A stretch of 64,000 bases of DNA, taken from contig CAWGPY010000002.1 in NCBI GenBank assembly GCA_963824595.1, positions 186,001-250,000 of the forward strand, read 5' to 3'. The translations under genes and the position numbers were made by a program. Position 1 is the stretch's first letter. Each line of letters opens with the position of its first letter. This document shows, piece by piece, positions 17,973 to 27,096 of this stretch. Under the pieces are notes generated by a model, which made no database searches, was not told the DNA's origin, and worked only from the letters and a program-made list of their open reading frames with translations. This DNA is from Cybelea sp963824595 (GTDB lineage Bacteria; Vulcanimicrobiota; Vulcanimicrobiia; Vulcanimicrobiales; Vulcanimicrobiaceae).

Positions 17973-18938
17973 TTACTGCTTGGACCGCGGGTGATAGGCG
18001 ACGCCCGTCACGGCGCTGCTGGATCCCCCGCCGAAGCTGAAGTCGTAAGTGAGGCTCGTGGGGCTGTAGCGATAGACGTCCACCTGACCCAGGGCGTAGT
18101 CCGCCACCGCGAAGTGCGTGGAGTGCGAGTCCAGGTGCCCGAAGACCGCGTTGCCGTACACCAGCGCGAGCGGGCCGCCGACGAGCGTGCACTTCGGGCG
18201 GCAGCCTTTGTAGACGTAGACTTCTCCGACGAAGGCGCTGATCGAGACCAGATTACCGTCGCGGTCGATGTCGAGGCCGCCGTAGTTTGCGTTCTGAAAG
18301 CCCGTCGCGGCTTGCCCGGCTCCGGAACACTTCTTGAAGTACGTCAGCGTGGCGACGCCGCTCGCGTTCGCGGCCGAGGCCCAGCAGTCGCCCGCGTTCG
18401 ACATGGCGACGCCGGCCACTTCGTACATGTTGGCGTTGGTGAGATTCTTCGTGCACCCGCCCGCGAGCGTGCACAACGAAATGCTGCCGGGACCGCTGAC
18501 GTCGAAGATGTTCCCTACGACGATCGTGGACGTTGTCGCGTTCGCGCTCGAAGCGTCCGCCGGCTGACCGTATGGGTCGGCGATCGATCCGAGAAGCCGC
18601 CCGCACATGCGGAGACCGTCGTACACGTTGACGGTGCGGCTGCCGCCGCCGAGCACCATCAGGTTTCCGGCGGCGTCCACGGCGATGCCGCTGCCCGGCG
18701 CCGCTCCCTTGACGGTGCACGGGGGGCCGTTGCCCCGGATGCGATACCCCGCGACGCCGGATTCGGTGCTCACGTAGATTCCGCGACGGAAGGCCGCGTC
18801 GGGTTGCGCGTACGCGGACGCCGTAGCGCCCGTTCGCGCGCCGTCGGGCACCACTGTGCCCGGCGACGAGTTGGCGCCGCCGCAGCCCGCCAGAGCGGCG
18901 ATGCAGCCGAGGACGAATAGCGTTGAGGTTCTCTTCAT
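17973..18938 (-). CDS. Propeller-like lipoprotein, paralogue of 57275-58252
   Basis: A protein of 321 residues from ATG 18938 (M-K-R-T-S-T), with lipobox L-A-G-C at Cys19. A longer frame to 18974 adds 12 unlikely residues. The mature chain has a repeated R-G-I-Y-V-S, G-I-A-V-D-A-x-G-N-L, C-G-x-x-L, G-G-C-T-K-N-L-T-N and G-D-C-W-A-S-A pattern and ends G-V-A-Y-H-P-R-S-K-Q. The gene at 57275-58252 shows the same elements in the same order, including the terminal P-R-S-K. Conserved cysteine pairs suggest disulfides. Role unknown. Confidence 0.8.
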   Translation of the reverse strand: MKRTSTLFVLGCIAALAGCGGANSSPGTVVPDGARTGATASAYAQPDAAFRRGIYVSTESGVAGYRIRGNGPPCTVKGAAPGSGIAVDAAGNLMVLGGGSRTVNVYDGLRMCGRLLGSIADPYGQPADASSANATTSTIVVGNIFDVSGPGSISLCTLAGGCTKNLTNANMYEVAGVAMSNAGDCWASAANASGVATLTYFKKCSGAGQAATGFQNANYGGLDIDRDGNLVSISAFVGEVYVYKGCRPKCTLVGGPLALVYGNAVFGHLDSHSTHFAVADYALGQVDVYRYSPTSLTYDFSFGGGSSSAVTGVAYHPRSKQ

Positions 18939-19010
18939 GCGGATAACGATACCGCGCGACGGCGCGCTCCACAACGTTTCCGCCGTACGTCCAACCTACA
19001 CATTTGCACG

Positions 19011-21476
19011 TTGTCCGTGCGACGCGACAAGGCAGCCGAGCGCGACCCGACGAAGCGCGCCCACCGAGTGTCCGACGGCCGTTCCCCCACCTTTGGAGCG
19101 CTGCTGAAACAGCTGCGTCTCGATGCTGGATTGTCGCAAGAGGCCCTCGCGAATCGCGCGCGCATCAGCCTCCAGGCCGTCGGCGCCTACGAACGCGGCA
19201 CCCGGCGCGCCCCCCATCGCGTCACGTTCGCGCTGCTCGCGCGCGCCCTGGACCTGGGCGGAGAACCCTACGACGAGCTCGCGCGCGCGGCGGAGCGCGG
19301 CCGAGCGCGCGGCCCCGACGCCCAACGGCAGCATAACCTCCCGGTTGCGCTGACGGAGCTGATCGGACGGCAGGCCGTGATTGACGACGTTTCGCGCATC
19401 GTCACCAAGACTCGGTTCGTCACGCTCGCCGGCACCGGCGGCATCGGCAAGACGCGAACGGCGCTCGAGGTAGCGACGCGGCTTCTGCCGCGCTTTCGCG
19501 ACGGCGTCTGGCTGGCCGAGCTGGCGGCGCTCGAGGATTCGTCGCTCGTTGCCGGCACGATCGCCATCGCGTTGGGGATCGCGCAGCAGGCGGATCGTCC
19601 GGTGCTCGACACGCTGCGGCGCCGCCTGCACGATCGCGAACTGTTGCTGGTGCTCGACAACTGCGAGCACGTCGTTGACGAAGCGGCGCGCGTGGCAGAG
19701 TCGATTTTGCGCGAGTGCAAGGGCGTGACGATCCTCGCGACGAGCCGCGAGCTGCTGCGGGTCTCCGGCGAGCGCGTCTATCGGATTCCGCCGCTCGACG
19801 TTTCCGACGCCGTGGCGCTGTTCGCGCGATGTGCCGCGTCGTGGGACGCGTCGTTCGCGTTGGACGAATCCAACGCGCCGGCCGTCGAGGAGATCTGCCG
19901 CCGACTCGACGGCATTCCGCTGGCGATCGAGCTCGCGGCGGCACGGGTCACCACCCTCGCGCCGGCGCAGTTGGCGAGCGAGCTCGACGACCGTTTTCGC
20001 GTGCTCGCCGGCGGAAGCCGAACCGCCCTGCCGCGGCACAAGACGATGCGCGCCCTGCTCGACTGGAGCCACGACCGGCTGTCGGACGAAGAGCGCACGC
20101 TGCTGCGCAGGTTGGCGATCTTCGCGGGCGGCGCGACGCTCGGCGCCGTCGCGGACGTCTGCGACGTGCCGGACTTCTTCGAAGTGCTGGCGTCGCTGGT
20201 CGACAAGTCGCTCGTGGTCGCCGACGTGGGCGACCGCGAAGGCAGATACGGCCTGCTCGAGTCTACGCGTGCGTACGCGTTGGAGAAGCTCGACGCCGCC
20301 GGCGAGCGCCGCGTCGTCGGGCGGCGGCACGCGGAGTACGTCGCGTCGTTTGCGGCCGACGCGTTGGCGATCGTGCAATACGGCCGGCGGCTGGCGGCGC
20401 TGCGCGCGGAGGTGGCGAATCTTCGGTCGGCGCTCGCGTGGTGCGTGGCGAACGACGACGCGCTGCCCATTGCGGCCCGAATCCTGCGCGACGCTCGAGC
20501 GTTCTTGCTGCAAAACCTGCGCGGCGAGGCGCTGCGCCAGACGCGGGCGGTGCTGGACCGGGCAGTACGCCTGGACGACGACGTGCGCGCGGAGCTGTTG
20601 ATTGCGCTGGCGCTGCTGACCGTGGGCTCGGAGTCGCTCGACGCCGCGAACCGAGCGATCGAGATATTGGAGCGCGCCGGTGCGGCGAGGACCGCGACGC
20701 TATTGCGGTCGTACCATCGCAAATGCTACGCGCTGGCGCAGCTGCGGCGCATCCCCGAGGCGCTCGAGACGAACCGGCGCGCGATGGAGCTGCGCGAAGC
20801 GCTCGGCGTTACCGACGCCCAGAGCCTGCGTTCGTGGCACTGCGTGCAAGGCTATTTGCTGAACTGCCGGTGGCGGCTGGCGGAAGCGCGCGCGGCGTGG
20901 ACGACGGCCCGCGACCTTGCGCTGGCAGTCGACGACCCCGGCCGCGCCGCGATCGCCGCATGCAACCTGGCGGAGACGCTGTTCTTCGAGGGCCGCGTGG
21001 ACGAGGCGGTCGCCCTCGGCGCCGAGTGCTTGGCGGTGTTTCGCCGCGAAGGCTTGGCCTATCACGAGGCGCTGACGCTCAATAATCTGGCTGCGTATCG
21101 CCTGCACGGGGGCGATCGCGCGGGCGCCGCGGCCGATCTCGCAGCCGCCGTCGACGTGGCGCGCCGCGCGGGCGACGACGGCCTGATGGTGGCGCGCGCC
21201 GTGCGCCACGCGGCGACGCTGAGCTCGGCGCAAGGCGCGCACGAAACGGCCGCCAAGCTGTTGGGTTACAGCGCGGCATGGTTCGAAGCGCGCGCGTTCT
21301 ACGATCCCGGCGACGACCGCCAGTTCGAGCAGCTCGAGGCCGCGTTGCGGGAATCGCTCGGCAACGGAGCGCTGCGGCGCGCGATGGCGCTCGGTGCCGC
21401 GCTCGACGAGAACGCGGCCTGGGAGGCCGCGTGCGGCGTCATCGCACGAGAGCCGGCGGTTCAGCCGGGGCGGTAG
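19011..21476 (+). CDS. XRE-family HTH-NB-ARC-TPR regulator
   Basis: A protein of 821 residues starting at TTG 19011 (GTG at 19068 is also possible). An N-terminal XRE helix-turn-helix spans about residues 25-85, with L-S-Q-E-A-L-A-N-R-A-R-I-S as the recognition region. A STAND/NB-ARC ATPase follows, with Walker A G-T-G-G-I-G-K-T at 141-148, a Walker B-like L-L-L-V-L-D-N-C-E-H near 210 and the G-x-P-L-A-I-E-L-A-A-A motif near 305. The C-terminal half is a helical TPR-like sensor. Such LuxR/XRE-ATPase proteins are ligand-gated transcription activators. It is divergent from a lipoprotein gene and may control it. Confidence 0.87.
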   Translation: MSVRRDKAAERDPTKRAHRVSDGRSPTFGALLKQLRLDAGLSQEALANRARISLQAVGAYERGTRRAPHRVTFALLARALDLGGEPYDELARAAERGRARGPDAQRQHNLPVALTELIGRQAVIDDVSRIVTKTRFVTLAGTGGIGKTRTALEVATRLLPRFRDGVWLAELAALEDSSLVAGTIAIALGIAQQADRPVLDTLRRRLHDRELLLVLDNCEHVVDEAARVAESILRECKGVTILATSRELLRVSGERVYRIPPLDVSDAVALFARCAASWDASFALDESNAPAVEEICRRLDGIPLAIELAAARVTTLAPAQLASELDDRFRVLAGGSRTALPRHKTMRALLDWSHDRLSDEERTLLRRLAIFAGGATLGAVADVCDVPDFFEVLASLVDKSLVVADVGDREGRYGLLESTRAYALEKLDAAGERRVVGRRHAEYVASFAADALAIVQYGRRLAALRAEVANLRSALAWCVANDDALPIAARILRDARAFLLQNLRGEALRQTRAVLDRAVRLDDDVRAELLIALALLTVGSESLDAANRAIEILERAGAARTATLLRSYHRKCYALAQLRRIPEALETNRRAMELREALGVTDAQSLRSWHCVQGYLLNCRWRLAEARAAWTTARDLALAVDDPGRAAIAACNLAETLFFEGRVDEAVALGAECLAVFRREGLAYHEALTLNNLAAYRLHGGDRAGAAADLAAAVDVARRAGDDGLMVARAVRHAATLSSAQGAHETAAKLLGYSAAWFEARAFYDPGDDRQFEQLEAALRESLGNGALRRAMALGAALDENAAWEAACGVIAREPAVQPGR

Positions 21477-21784
21477 CCGCTCGAGGCGGCGGCTGCGAGG
21501 AACACGCCGGCGGCGAACGCGACGACGAGCCCGACGATCAGCGCGACGTTGCGTCGCCCCGAGTGCGCCATGATCCATCCGTTGGCGATGCCGAGCACGC
21601 CCGCGACGACGACGAGCGCGAACGCGACGTTGATCTTGCCGAGGAACTGCGCCGCGCCGGGATCGCTCTGCGCGATGCCGCGCGCCGCGAAGAGACGGTC
21701 GATCCAAATCCAGATCGCGCCCATGAAGATCACCAGAAACGCGCCCGCTCCCATCGCGAGCCGGCCGCGTAACTTCGCGTCCAT
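21461..21784 (-). CDS. Small three-TM membrane protein
   Basis: A protein of 107 residues from the ATG at 21784, with an AAGGGA element 7 bases upstream. Three membrane helices (about 13-30, 48-68 and 78-98). Longer in-frame extensions upstream overlap the permease gene and were rejected. Its last 16 bases overlap the end of the XRE regulator gene (convergent). Family not recognised. Confidence 0.65.
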   Translation of the reverse strand: MDAKLRGRLAMGAGAFLVIFMGAIWIWIDRLFAARGIAQSDPGAAQFLGKINVAFALVVVAGVLGIANGWIMAHSGRRNVALIVGLVVAFAAGVFLAAAASSGYRPG

Positions 21785-21857
21785 CGTCGTCCCTTCGGCC
21801 ACCTTGCGCGCACGCCTTTGCAAGGAAAGAGAGCGACGCCGAACCGAAAGCGGCGCG

Positions 21858-23171
21858 ATGCTGCTGCGCCGCCTCGGCACGCTCGATCTCACGCTCATTG
21901 CGATCGGCAGCGTGGTGGGATCGGGAATTTTCCGAACGCCGGCGGTCGTCGCGCAGCGCGCGCATTATCCGGGGATCGTCATCGGCTGCTGGCTGGCGGG
22001 CGGCGTCATCGCGCTGGCGGGCGTCTTTATCTACGCGGAGGTTGCCGAACGCCGGCCGCTGGGAGGCGGACTCTACGGCTATCTTCGCAACGCGTACCAC
22101 CCGGCCGTGGCGTTTCTCTACGGCTGGTCGGTGCTATTGATCACCGGCACCGGATCGAACGCGGCCGCGGCCGTGCTGTTCGCGGCGTATCTCGCGCCGC
22201 TGACCGGCCTAACGCTCGAGCCGCGCCTCGTCGCGGCCGTCACGCTGGCCGTGCTCGCGGGGATCAATCTGCTGGGCGTGCGGCAAGGCGGGAACTGGCA
22301 GAATCTCACGGTGGCGCTGAAGGTCGGCGCGATTCTCGTTCTGATCGTCGTCTGTTTGACCGCGCACCCGCACGCCGTCGTCGCCGCGCCGCATCCGTTC
22401 GCCGGTCCCGCGACGCTCCTCGGCGCGATCGGCACCGCGATGTTGCCCGTGCTGTTCACGTATGCGGGTTTTCAGACCGCCGGCTTGGTCACGGCGGAGA
22501 CGCTGCTGCCCGAACGGACGATTCCGCGCGGCCTGCTGGTGGGGATGGGCGTCGTCGTCGCGATCTACGTCTTGGCGAACGCCGGATACCTGCGCATGCT
22601 CGGCACCGCGGGACTGGCCGCCACGGCCGCGCCCGCGGCGGATGCGATGCGGGCGGCGCTGGGCGGCGCGGGCGGCCGGTTCATCGCGCTCGCGATCGCG
22701 CTCTCCACGCTGGGATATTTGAGCACGTGCATGCTGGCGATACCGCGACTCTACTATCAAATGGCCGCCGACGGCGAGTTCTTCAAAGCGGTGGCCTGGG
22801 TGAGTCCGAGAACGGCCGCGCCGGTGGTCGCGATCCTGCTGCAGGCGACCGTGGCGGCGATCATCGCCGTGAGCGGCACCTACGAGCAGATCATCAACTG
22901 GGTCGTGGCGCCGCAGTGGCTCTTCATCGCGCTGGGAGCCAGCACGCTGTTCGTGTTTCGGCGCCGCGACGCGTCGTTGCCGCGGCCGCGCGTCAGGGTT
23001 CCGGGCCATCCGCTGACGACGGCCGCGTTTCTCGCGGTGCTGCTCGCGATCTTCGTCGCGGAAACGTTGATCTATCCGCGCGACACGCTCTACGGCGCCG
23101 GCGTGATCGTCGCGGGCGCCGTAGCCTATTTCGTCTGGCGTGCCGTCGCGCGAGCCCGCGCTACGGCGTGA
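21858..23171 (+). CDS. APC-superfamily amino acid permease
   Basis: A protein of 437 residues with 12 membrane segments. TM1 carries I-G-S-V-V-G-S-G-I-F-R-T-P, the G-S-G-I-F substrate-binding signature of LAT/serine-threonine exchanger-type APC transporters. F-T-Y-A-G-F-Q near 205 is the matching TM6 element. I chose the ATG at 21858 because it places TM1 at the usual position; the open frame to 21549 is antisense to another gene. It likely imports or exchanges amino acids. Divergent from the small membrane gene; its end overlaps the GloVer gene by 11 bases. Confidence 0.88.
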   Translation: MLLRRLGTLDLTLIAIGSVVGSGIFRTPAVVAQRAHYPGIVIGCWLAGGVIALAGVFIYAEVAERRPLGGGLYGYLRNAYHPAVAFLYGWSVLLITGTGSNAAAAVLFAAYLAPLTGLTLEPRLVAAVTLAVLAGINLLGVRQGGNWQNLTVALKVGAILVLIVVCLTAHPHAVVAAPHPFAGPATLLGAIGTAMLPVLFTYAGFQTAGLVTAETLLPERTIPRGLLVGMGVVVAIYVLANAGYLRMLGTAGLAATAAPAADAMRAALGGAGGRFIALAIALSTLGYLSTCMLAIPRLYYQMAADGEFFKAVAWVSPRTAAPVVAILLQATVAAIIAVSGTYEQIINWVVAPQWLFIALGASTLFVFRRRDASLPRPRVRVPGHPLTTAAFLAVLLAIFVAETLIYPRDTLYGAGVIVAGAVAYFVWRAVARARATA

Positions 23172-24438
23172 ACTCGAAGACCGCTCCCTGGCCGAAGTTT
23201 CCGCCGGCGACGGTCGAGCCGAAGAAGTTGCCTTTCCCGTCGGGAGTTAGCCCGTAGTAGGGATACGCGCCGTCTTTTCCCATTCCGAACGAGTGCAGCA
23301 CGGCCTCTTGGCCCGTCTTCGCATTCACTTTGAAGATCGTGCCGCAATCGCAGGTGCCGCCGCCCGCCGACGTGGTGCCGTACAGATCGTTCGAGCTGCC
23401 GAACGCGAGCGTCGTCGTTGACGAGCTGCCGTCGCTACCGCCTGCGAAGCTATAGAGCACGCGCTCCTTGTACTTGCCGTGGCGCCCCGGAATCAGCTCG
23501 TACACCGCGCCGAGGCCGTTGGCGCCGCCGTAATAGGTGGTGCCGTACAACTTGCCCGACTTGTCCGCGACGAGACCGCCGTAGGGCGACCCCGCGTCGG
23601 GCGTTCCCTTGAATGCGTAGAGCGTGGTGAACTTCCAACGCTTGCCCTTGCGCGAGAGCTTGAACACCGTGCCGGCGCCGTGCGCGCCGCCCTCTTCGGC
23701 GACGCCGTAGAGGCTACCCGACGTATCGATCAGCAGCGCGCCCAACGAGCCGACGCCGCCGTCGTCGCCGCCGGTGAACGGATGGATGACGCGATAGTGC
23801 CACTTGGCGCCGGAGTGCTGGATCTCGTAGACCACGCCGACGTAATCGGAACCGCCGTCCGGCGTGGTTCCGTAGACATTGCCCTTGCGGTCGAAGACGA
23901 CCGCACCGCCCGGACCGAACCCGTCGTTCGCGCCCGTGAAGGCGTGCAGCACGTTCTCGGTCGCCGGCGTCAGCTGATACGTGACGCCGCAGCCGTCGCC
24001 GGTGCAGTAACCGCCGGAGCCGCCCGCGACCGTCGTGCCGTCGAGGTTGCCGTCGGGATCGAACGACACGCCGCCGTGCGGATTCTTTCCGTCGCTGTAA
24101 CACGTGAACGAGTGGAGTACGCTTTCGTTCCACGGGGGGCTTGCCTTCGGCGTCAGCTCGAACACGGTGCCGCACGCGTACGCGCCGCCGACCACCGTCG
24201 TTCCGTAGAGGTTGCCGGCGTTGTCCAGCGCGATCGCGGTCGCGACGTTGCCTCCGTCGCTGCCGCCGCTGAAACTGTAGAGAACTTGCTCGCCGCTCGT
24301 CGCCGAGCTCGCGCGATGCCCGGACTGGACGCTCGTGGGGGGAATACCGGCCCCGGAGTGCCCGCCGCCGCAGCCCGCCGCGAACGCCGCCGCCGTCGCG
24401 ACGGCGAACGCCCGGCCGTTCAAACCAAAGCTCCTCAT
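23161..24438 (-). CDS. GloVer tandem-repeat lipoprotein
   Basis: A protein of 425 residues, the second GloVer member of the window. Signal peptide, then a lipobox-like A-A-G-C (Cys23). It has about eight repeats with N-L-Y-G-T-T, G-G-x-x-x-x-G-x-V-x-E-L, V-L-Y-S-F-x-G-G-S-D-G and G-G-L-V-x-D-x-x-G-K-L-Y. Repeats are longer and more varied than in 16749-17945, and several hold a cysteine pair (Y-A-C-G-T-V-F, C-D-C-G-T-I-F), so disulfides are possible. Function unknown. Confidence 0.9.
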   Translation of the reverse strand: MRSFGLNGRAFAVATAAAFAAGCGGGHSGAGIPPTSVQSGHRASSATSGEQVLYSFSGGSDGGNVATAIALDNAGNLYGTTVVGGAYACGTVFELTPKASPPWNESVLHSFTCYSDGKNPHGGVSFDPDGNLDGTTVAGGSGGYCTGDGCGVTYQLTPATENVLHAFTGANDGFGPGGAVVFDRKGNVYGTTPDGGSDYVGVVYEIQHSGAKWHYRVIHPFTGGDDGGVGSLGALLIDTSGSLYGVAEEGGAHGAGTVFKLSRKGKRWKFTTLYAFKGTPDAGSPYGGLVADKSGKLYGTTYYGGANGLGAVYELIPGRHGKYKERVLYSFAGGSDGSSSTTTLAFGSSNDLYGTTSAGGGTCDCGTIFKVNAKTGQEAVLHSFGMGKDGAYPYYGLTPDGKGNFFGSTVAGGNFGQGAVFEFTP

Positions 24439-24513
24439 GTGTGCTGCTCCTTGCCTGCCGGAAGTTGTCTGGGAGCATATAGTAGCGCGCGGCGCGCCGC
24501 CGCACCTCCGGCG

Positions 24514-25320
24514 CTAGCTTCCCCCGCGGACTATGGCAACGATGCGCGCGGCAACTCGCTGCAAAACGCCCGATACGTCGCGCGGCACGCCGTTGCGGCT
24601 CCGAACGCCGGCATCGGGGCGCAACGACTGGAGATGGCGCTCGAGCTCCGAGAGAATCTCCGGGCGCGCCGCCGGCGGGAGTCCGTCTTCGCCGAAATGG
24701 CTGAGCAAGTAGCCGAGGTCGAACGCCTCGGCGACGACCGCGCCGTATGCCGCGTTGAGCACGGCGCGCGTCGCCGTCTTGTCGAGATCGAGGTCGCGCG
24801 CGGGATCGGTCACCACGCGCAGCCGCTGGGCCGCGGTCTTGAAGATCGGGCGCCCGCTGCCGCTGGCGAGACGGTCGTCGCGGCGATGGAAGTAGAAGCC
24901 CAAAAGCAGCGCGTCGCCGACCCGGTCGCGGTCGAGGGCGCCGGTGAGATCGAGCTTGGCCTGAAGCTGACCGGCGTGCGCGCGAACGTCGCGAAGCTCC
25001 GCTTGGAGCGCCCGGTACTGCTCGAAATCCAACCGCCGCTCTTCCTGTTGCCGCACGCGCTCGGCGTCGCGTTGGCGCTCGAGATGCAGGCGCTCCGGCG
25101 CGTTACGGTAGATCTCGTCGAGGCTCAGGGCCGTGAGGCCCACGAGCGCTCCGCCGGCGACGAGCCCGATGTCGACGAGCCCGTACGCGATCGCGCCCGC
25201 GCGGCCCAGCAGCAGGACGGCCACAATTAGAAGGACGCCGCCCGCTATTCCTAAGCCGACGGGAACATGAAACCGCCAGCCGGCTCTGTTAGGGCCGGCC
25301 GGCCCCTCATCGGTCCTCAT
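24514..25320 (-). CDS. Hypothetical two-TM protein with coiled coil
   Basis: A protein of 268 residues from the ATG at 25320; the frame reads on to 25806 but there it is antisense-like and arginine-rich. Two membrane helices at about 18-36 and 42-62 are followed by a charged coiled coil (about 75-115, many E/R/Q with heptads) and a helical cytoplasmic domain with no known motif. Probably an envelope-anchored scaffold. It follows the six-TM gene by 50 bases on the same strand. Confidence 0.6.
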   Translation of the reverse strand: MRTDEGPAGPNRAGWRFHVPVGLGIAGGVLLIVAVLLLGRAGAIAYGLVDIGLVAGGALVGLTALSLDEIYRNAPERLHLERQRDAERVRQQEERRLDFEQYRALQAELRDVRAHAGQLQAKLDLTGALDRDRVGDALLLGFYFHRRDDRLASGSGRPIFKTAAQRLRVVTDPARDLDLDKTATRAVLNAAYGAVVAEAFDLGYLLSHFGEDGLPPAARPEILSELERHLQSLRPDAGVRSRNGVPRDVSGVLQRVAARIVAIVRGGS

Positions 25321-25370
25321 GTTTAGGGCCTCCGCTCGCTTGCTGGTTCGACGGGCGGGGCGGCCGGCTC

Positions 25371-25937
25371 CTAGGCGGGCAGCCGCGAGAAGAGCAGCAC
25401 CACGTAAATCACGGTCATGACCATGGCCTGAACGGTGATCCACTCCTGCGCGCGCCGCGACTTCCACACGTACGCCGCCGCGATGGCGCACTCGAAGGCG
25501 ATCAGAAACGCGAGGTTGAGCGCCGACGACATGTGCCCCGTTCGCGCGACCTCTTCGCCGATGCTGATCGCGGGCAGGAAGAACAGGAACGCGAAGAACC
25601 ACGCGCGGTTGCGGAAGTACCAGTCGCCCAGGTTGAGCTTCCCGTCTTCCTCGCGCTCCGGCAGCACGAGCGTAGCGAGAACGAACAGGTCTACCGGAAC
25701 GAGCAGCTGCAGCCAAAACGTGCCGAAGCTCTGCTCCAGCGCGTGCCGGACTGCCCACTCGGCCCACCAGTGCTGCACCGAGACGAAGAAGATCCAAAGG
25801 GCCCACGCGATCGGCGGCCAGTAGAAGTTCACGCGCTCGCGCGCCGTGATCAAGGTTCCGATGCGCGAGAGCACCGTTGCGATCGCGAGACCGAGCACGA
25901 TCGACGTGAGGACGCTGAGGTAGTCGAAGGCGTTCAT
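25371..25937 (-). CDS. Hypothetical six-TM membrane protein
   Basis: A protein of 188 residues. It begins with a conserved-looking F-D-Y-L-S-V-L-T-S-I-V-L-G-L-A helix, followed by W-W-A-E-W after TM3 and a total of about six membrane segments. Similar proteins are annotated only as integral membrane proteins. First gene of a pair with 24514-25320. The terminator at 25953-25983 insulates it from the gene upstream. Confidence 0.65.
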   Translation of the reverse strand: MNAFDYLSVLTSIVLGLAIATVLSRIGTLITARERVNFYWPPIAWALWIFFVSVQHWWAEWAVRHALEQSFGTFWLQLLVPVDLFVLATLVLPEREEDGKLNLGDWYFRNRAWFFAFLFFLPAISIGEEVARTGHMSSALNLAFLIAFECAIAAAYVWKSRRAQEWITVQAMVMTVIYVVLLFSRLPA

Positions 25938-25952
25938 GGGAGAGCGTTCCGC

Positions 25953-25983
25953 AAAAAAAAAGGGCCGCTCGTGCGAGCGGCCC
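25953..25983 (-). terminator. Rho-independent terminator of the HE-motif protein gene
   Basis: GGGCCGCTCG (25962-25971) and CGAGCGGCCC (25974-25983) form a perfect 10-bp stem. On the minus strand the stem is followed by nine T residues (nine A on the plus strand at 25953-25961). It lies 15 bases past the stop codon of the minus-strand gene at 25999-26943, an ideal intrinsic terminator. Confidence 0.9.
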
Positions 25984-25998
25984 TTTGCGTGTCTTAGG

Positions 25999-26943
25999 TT
26001 ACGGGTACGAGTGGACGCACGACTGCGTCGCGTTGCTGAACATCGGCTGAGCCGTGTAGCTCTTCTTGCCGAACTTGTCGTTCTGAATGTTCTGCCAGGC
26101 GCAGATGTCGCCGATCTCGCCGTACGCGCCGTTGTACCAGCCCGACGGAGGATTGGGATCGGTGACCGACTCGCCGTACTCGTGGCCTTCGACGATGGTC
26201 ACGCCTTCGTCGACGCCCTTTTCGTCCTTCGGCGCGCCGATGTAGTTGGCGCCGCAGCTGCCGGCGCCGTCCGGCATGTAGGGCAGGTTCGTGTAGGACA
26301 CGAGCTGAGCCTGATACGACGTCGCGCTGTGGTACGCGCACCACTGCGTGGCGAATCCGGTCGAGCTGTGGCCGTGCGGGGTCGCGACGACGTACGAGCC
26401 GTTGGGATCGTAGCCGAAGTGCGCGACGCCGAGCAGCGCCTCAGCGGCGACCTGAGAGTCGGTCGGGTGCGTCGGAACGGCGTTCGTGTTGTCGTTCCAG
26501 ACTCCGCCGAGCTGTCCCTTAGGATTGGTGATGTACTCGGTGTTGGAACCCGACTTCATGTAGTACTGGGTGTAGATGTTGTTGTAACCGCTGCCGCCGA
26601 TGTGCTTGGCGTAGCTCTTGAGCAGCTTCGCCACCTTATCGGCATCGCCGTTGGCTTTGTAGCCCCAGAAGATGAGGTACATTTTGGGCGCCAGGAGAAC
26701 GGGTCCGTTGCCGTAGTTGAGGAGAATGGCCCGGCTGACGTCGTGATGCGCATTGGCCGTGGCCATGTAGTGCGGCGCGTGATAGAGCACGCCGTTTTCG
26801 TACTTCCAGCCGGCGCCGGACATCGGCGCGCTGGAAGTGGACGACCCCGTAGACGGCGACATGCCTGAGTTGGCAGCGCAGCCTACTGTAGCGAGCGTCG
26901 CCGCGCAAACGAGAGCGGCGGCGAGCCGCGAGTGGCTATACAT
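25999..26943 (-). CDS. Secreted protein with HE-x-x-E-type motif (EXO/Phi-1-like)
   Basis: A protein of 314 residues with a signal peptide and a possible lipid cysteine (Cys22). Mid-protein it has a P-K-M-Y-L-I-F-W-G segment, and near residue 255 V-E-G-H-E-Y-G-E-S-V-T-D-P, followed by G-W-Y-N-G and G-E-I-G-D-I-C-A-W. This layout (H-E-x-x-E, T-D-P, G-E-I-G-D-x-C) is shared with bacterial relatives of plant phosphate-induced protein 1/EXORDIUM and with secreted putative metallopeptidases. The histidine and acids could bind a metal, but activity is unproven. AAGAGGT precedes the start, and a strong terminator follows. Confidence 0.7.
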   Translation of the reverse strand: MYSHSRLAAALVCAATLATVGCAANSGMSPSTGSSTSSAPMSGAGWKYENGVLYHAPHYMATANAHHDVSRAILLNYGNGPVLLAPKMYLIFWGYKANGDADKVAKLLKSYAKHIGGSGYNNIYTQYYMKSGSNTEYITNPKGQLGGVWNDNTNAVPTHPTDSQVAAEALLGVAHFGYDPNGSYVVATPHGHSSTGFATQWCAYHSATSYQAQLVSYTNLPYMPDGAGSCGANYIGAPKDEKGVDEGVTIVEGHEYGESVTDPNPPSGWYNGAYGEIGDICAWQNIQNDKFGKKSYTAQPMFSNATQSCVHSYP

Positions 26944-27096
26944 AGAGTGTGAACCTCTTATAAGAGTAGCTATGGGTCTAGCTAGCAGGGAAAGTGCCGT
27001 GATTCATCGGCCCCGGCGACGCTCCCTGCGGGCGCGGCGCGCGACGCCGATGGCCGCACGCCGTGCACGCTCTTCTTCGAGGCCCGAGCAAGCGAC

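Noticed and set aside
16875..18920. Plus-strand open frame of 681 codons
   Set aside because: It runs antisense across two recognisable lipoprotein genes and shows only R/A/V-rich low-complexity sequence.
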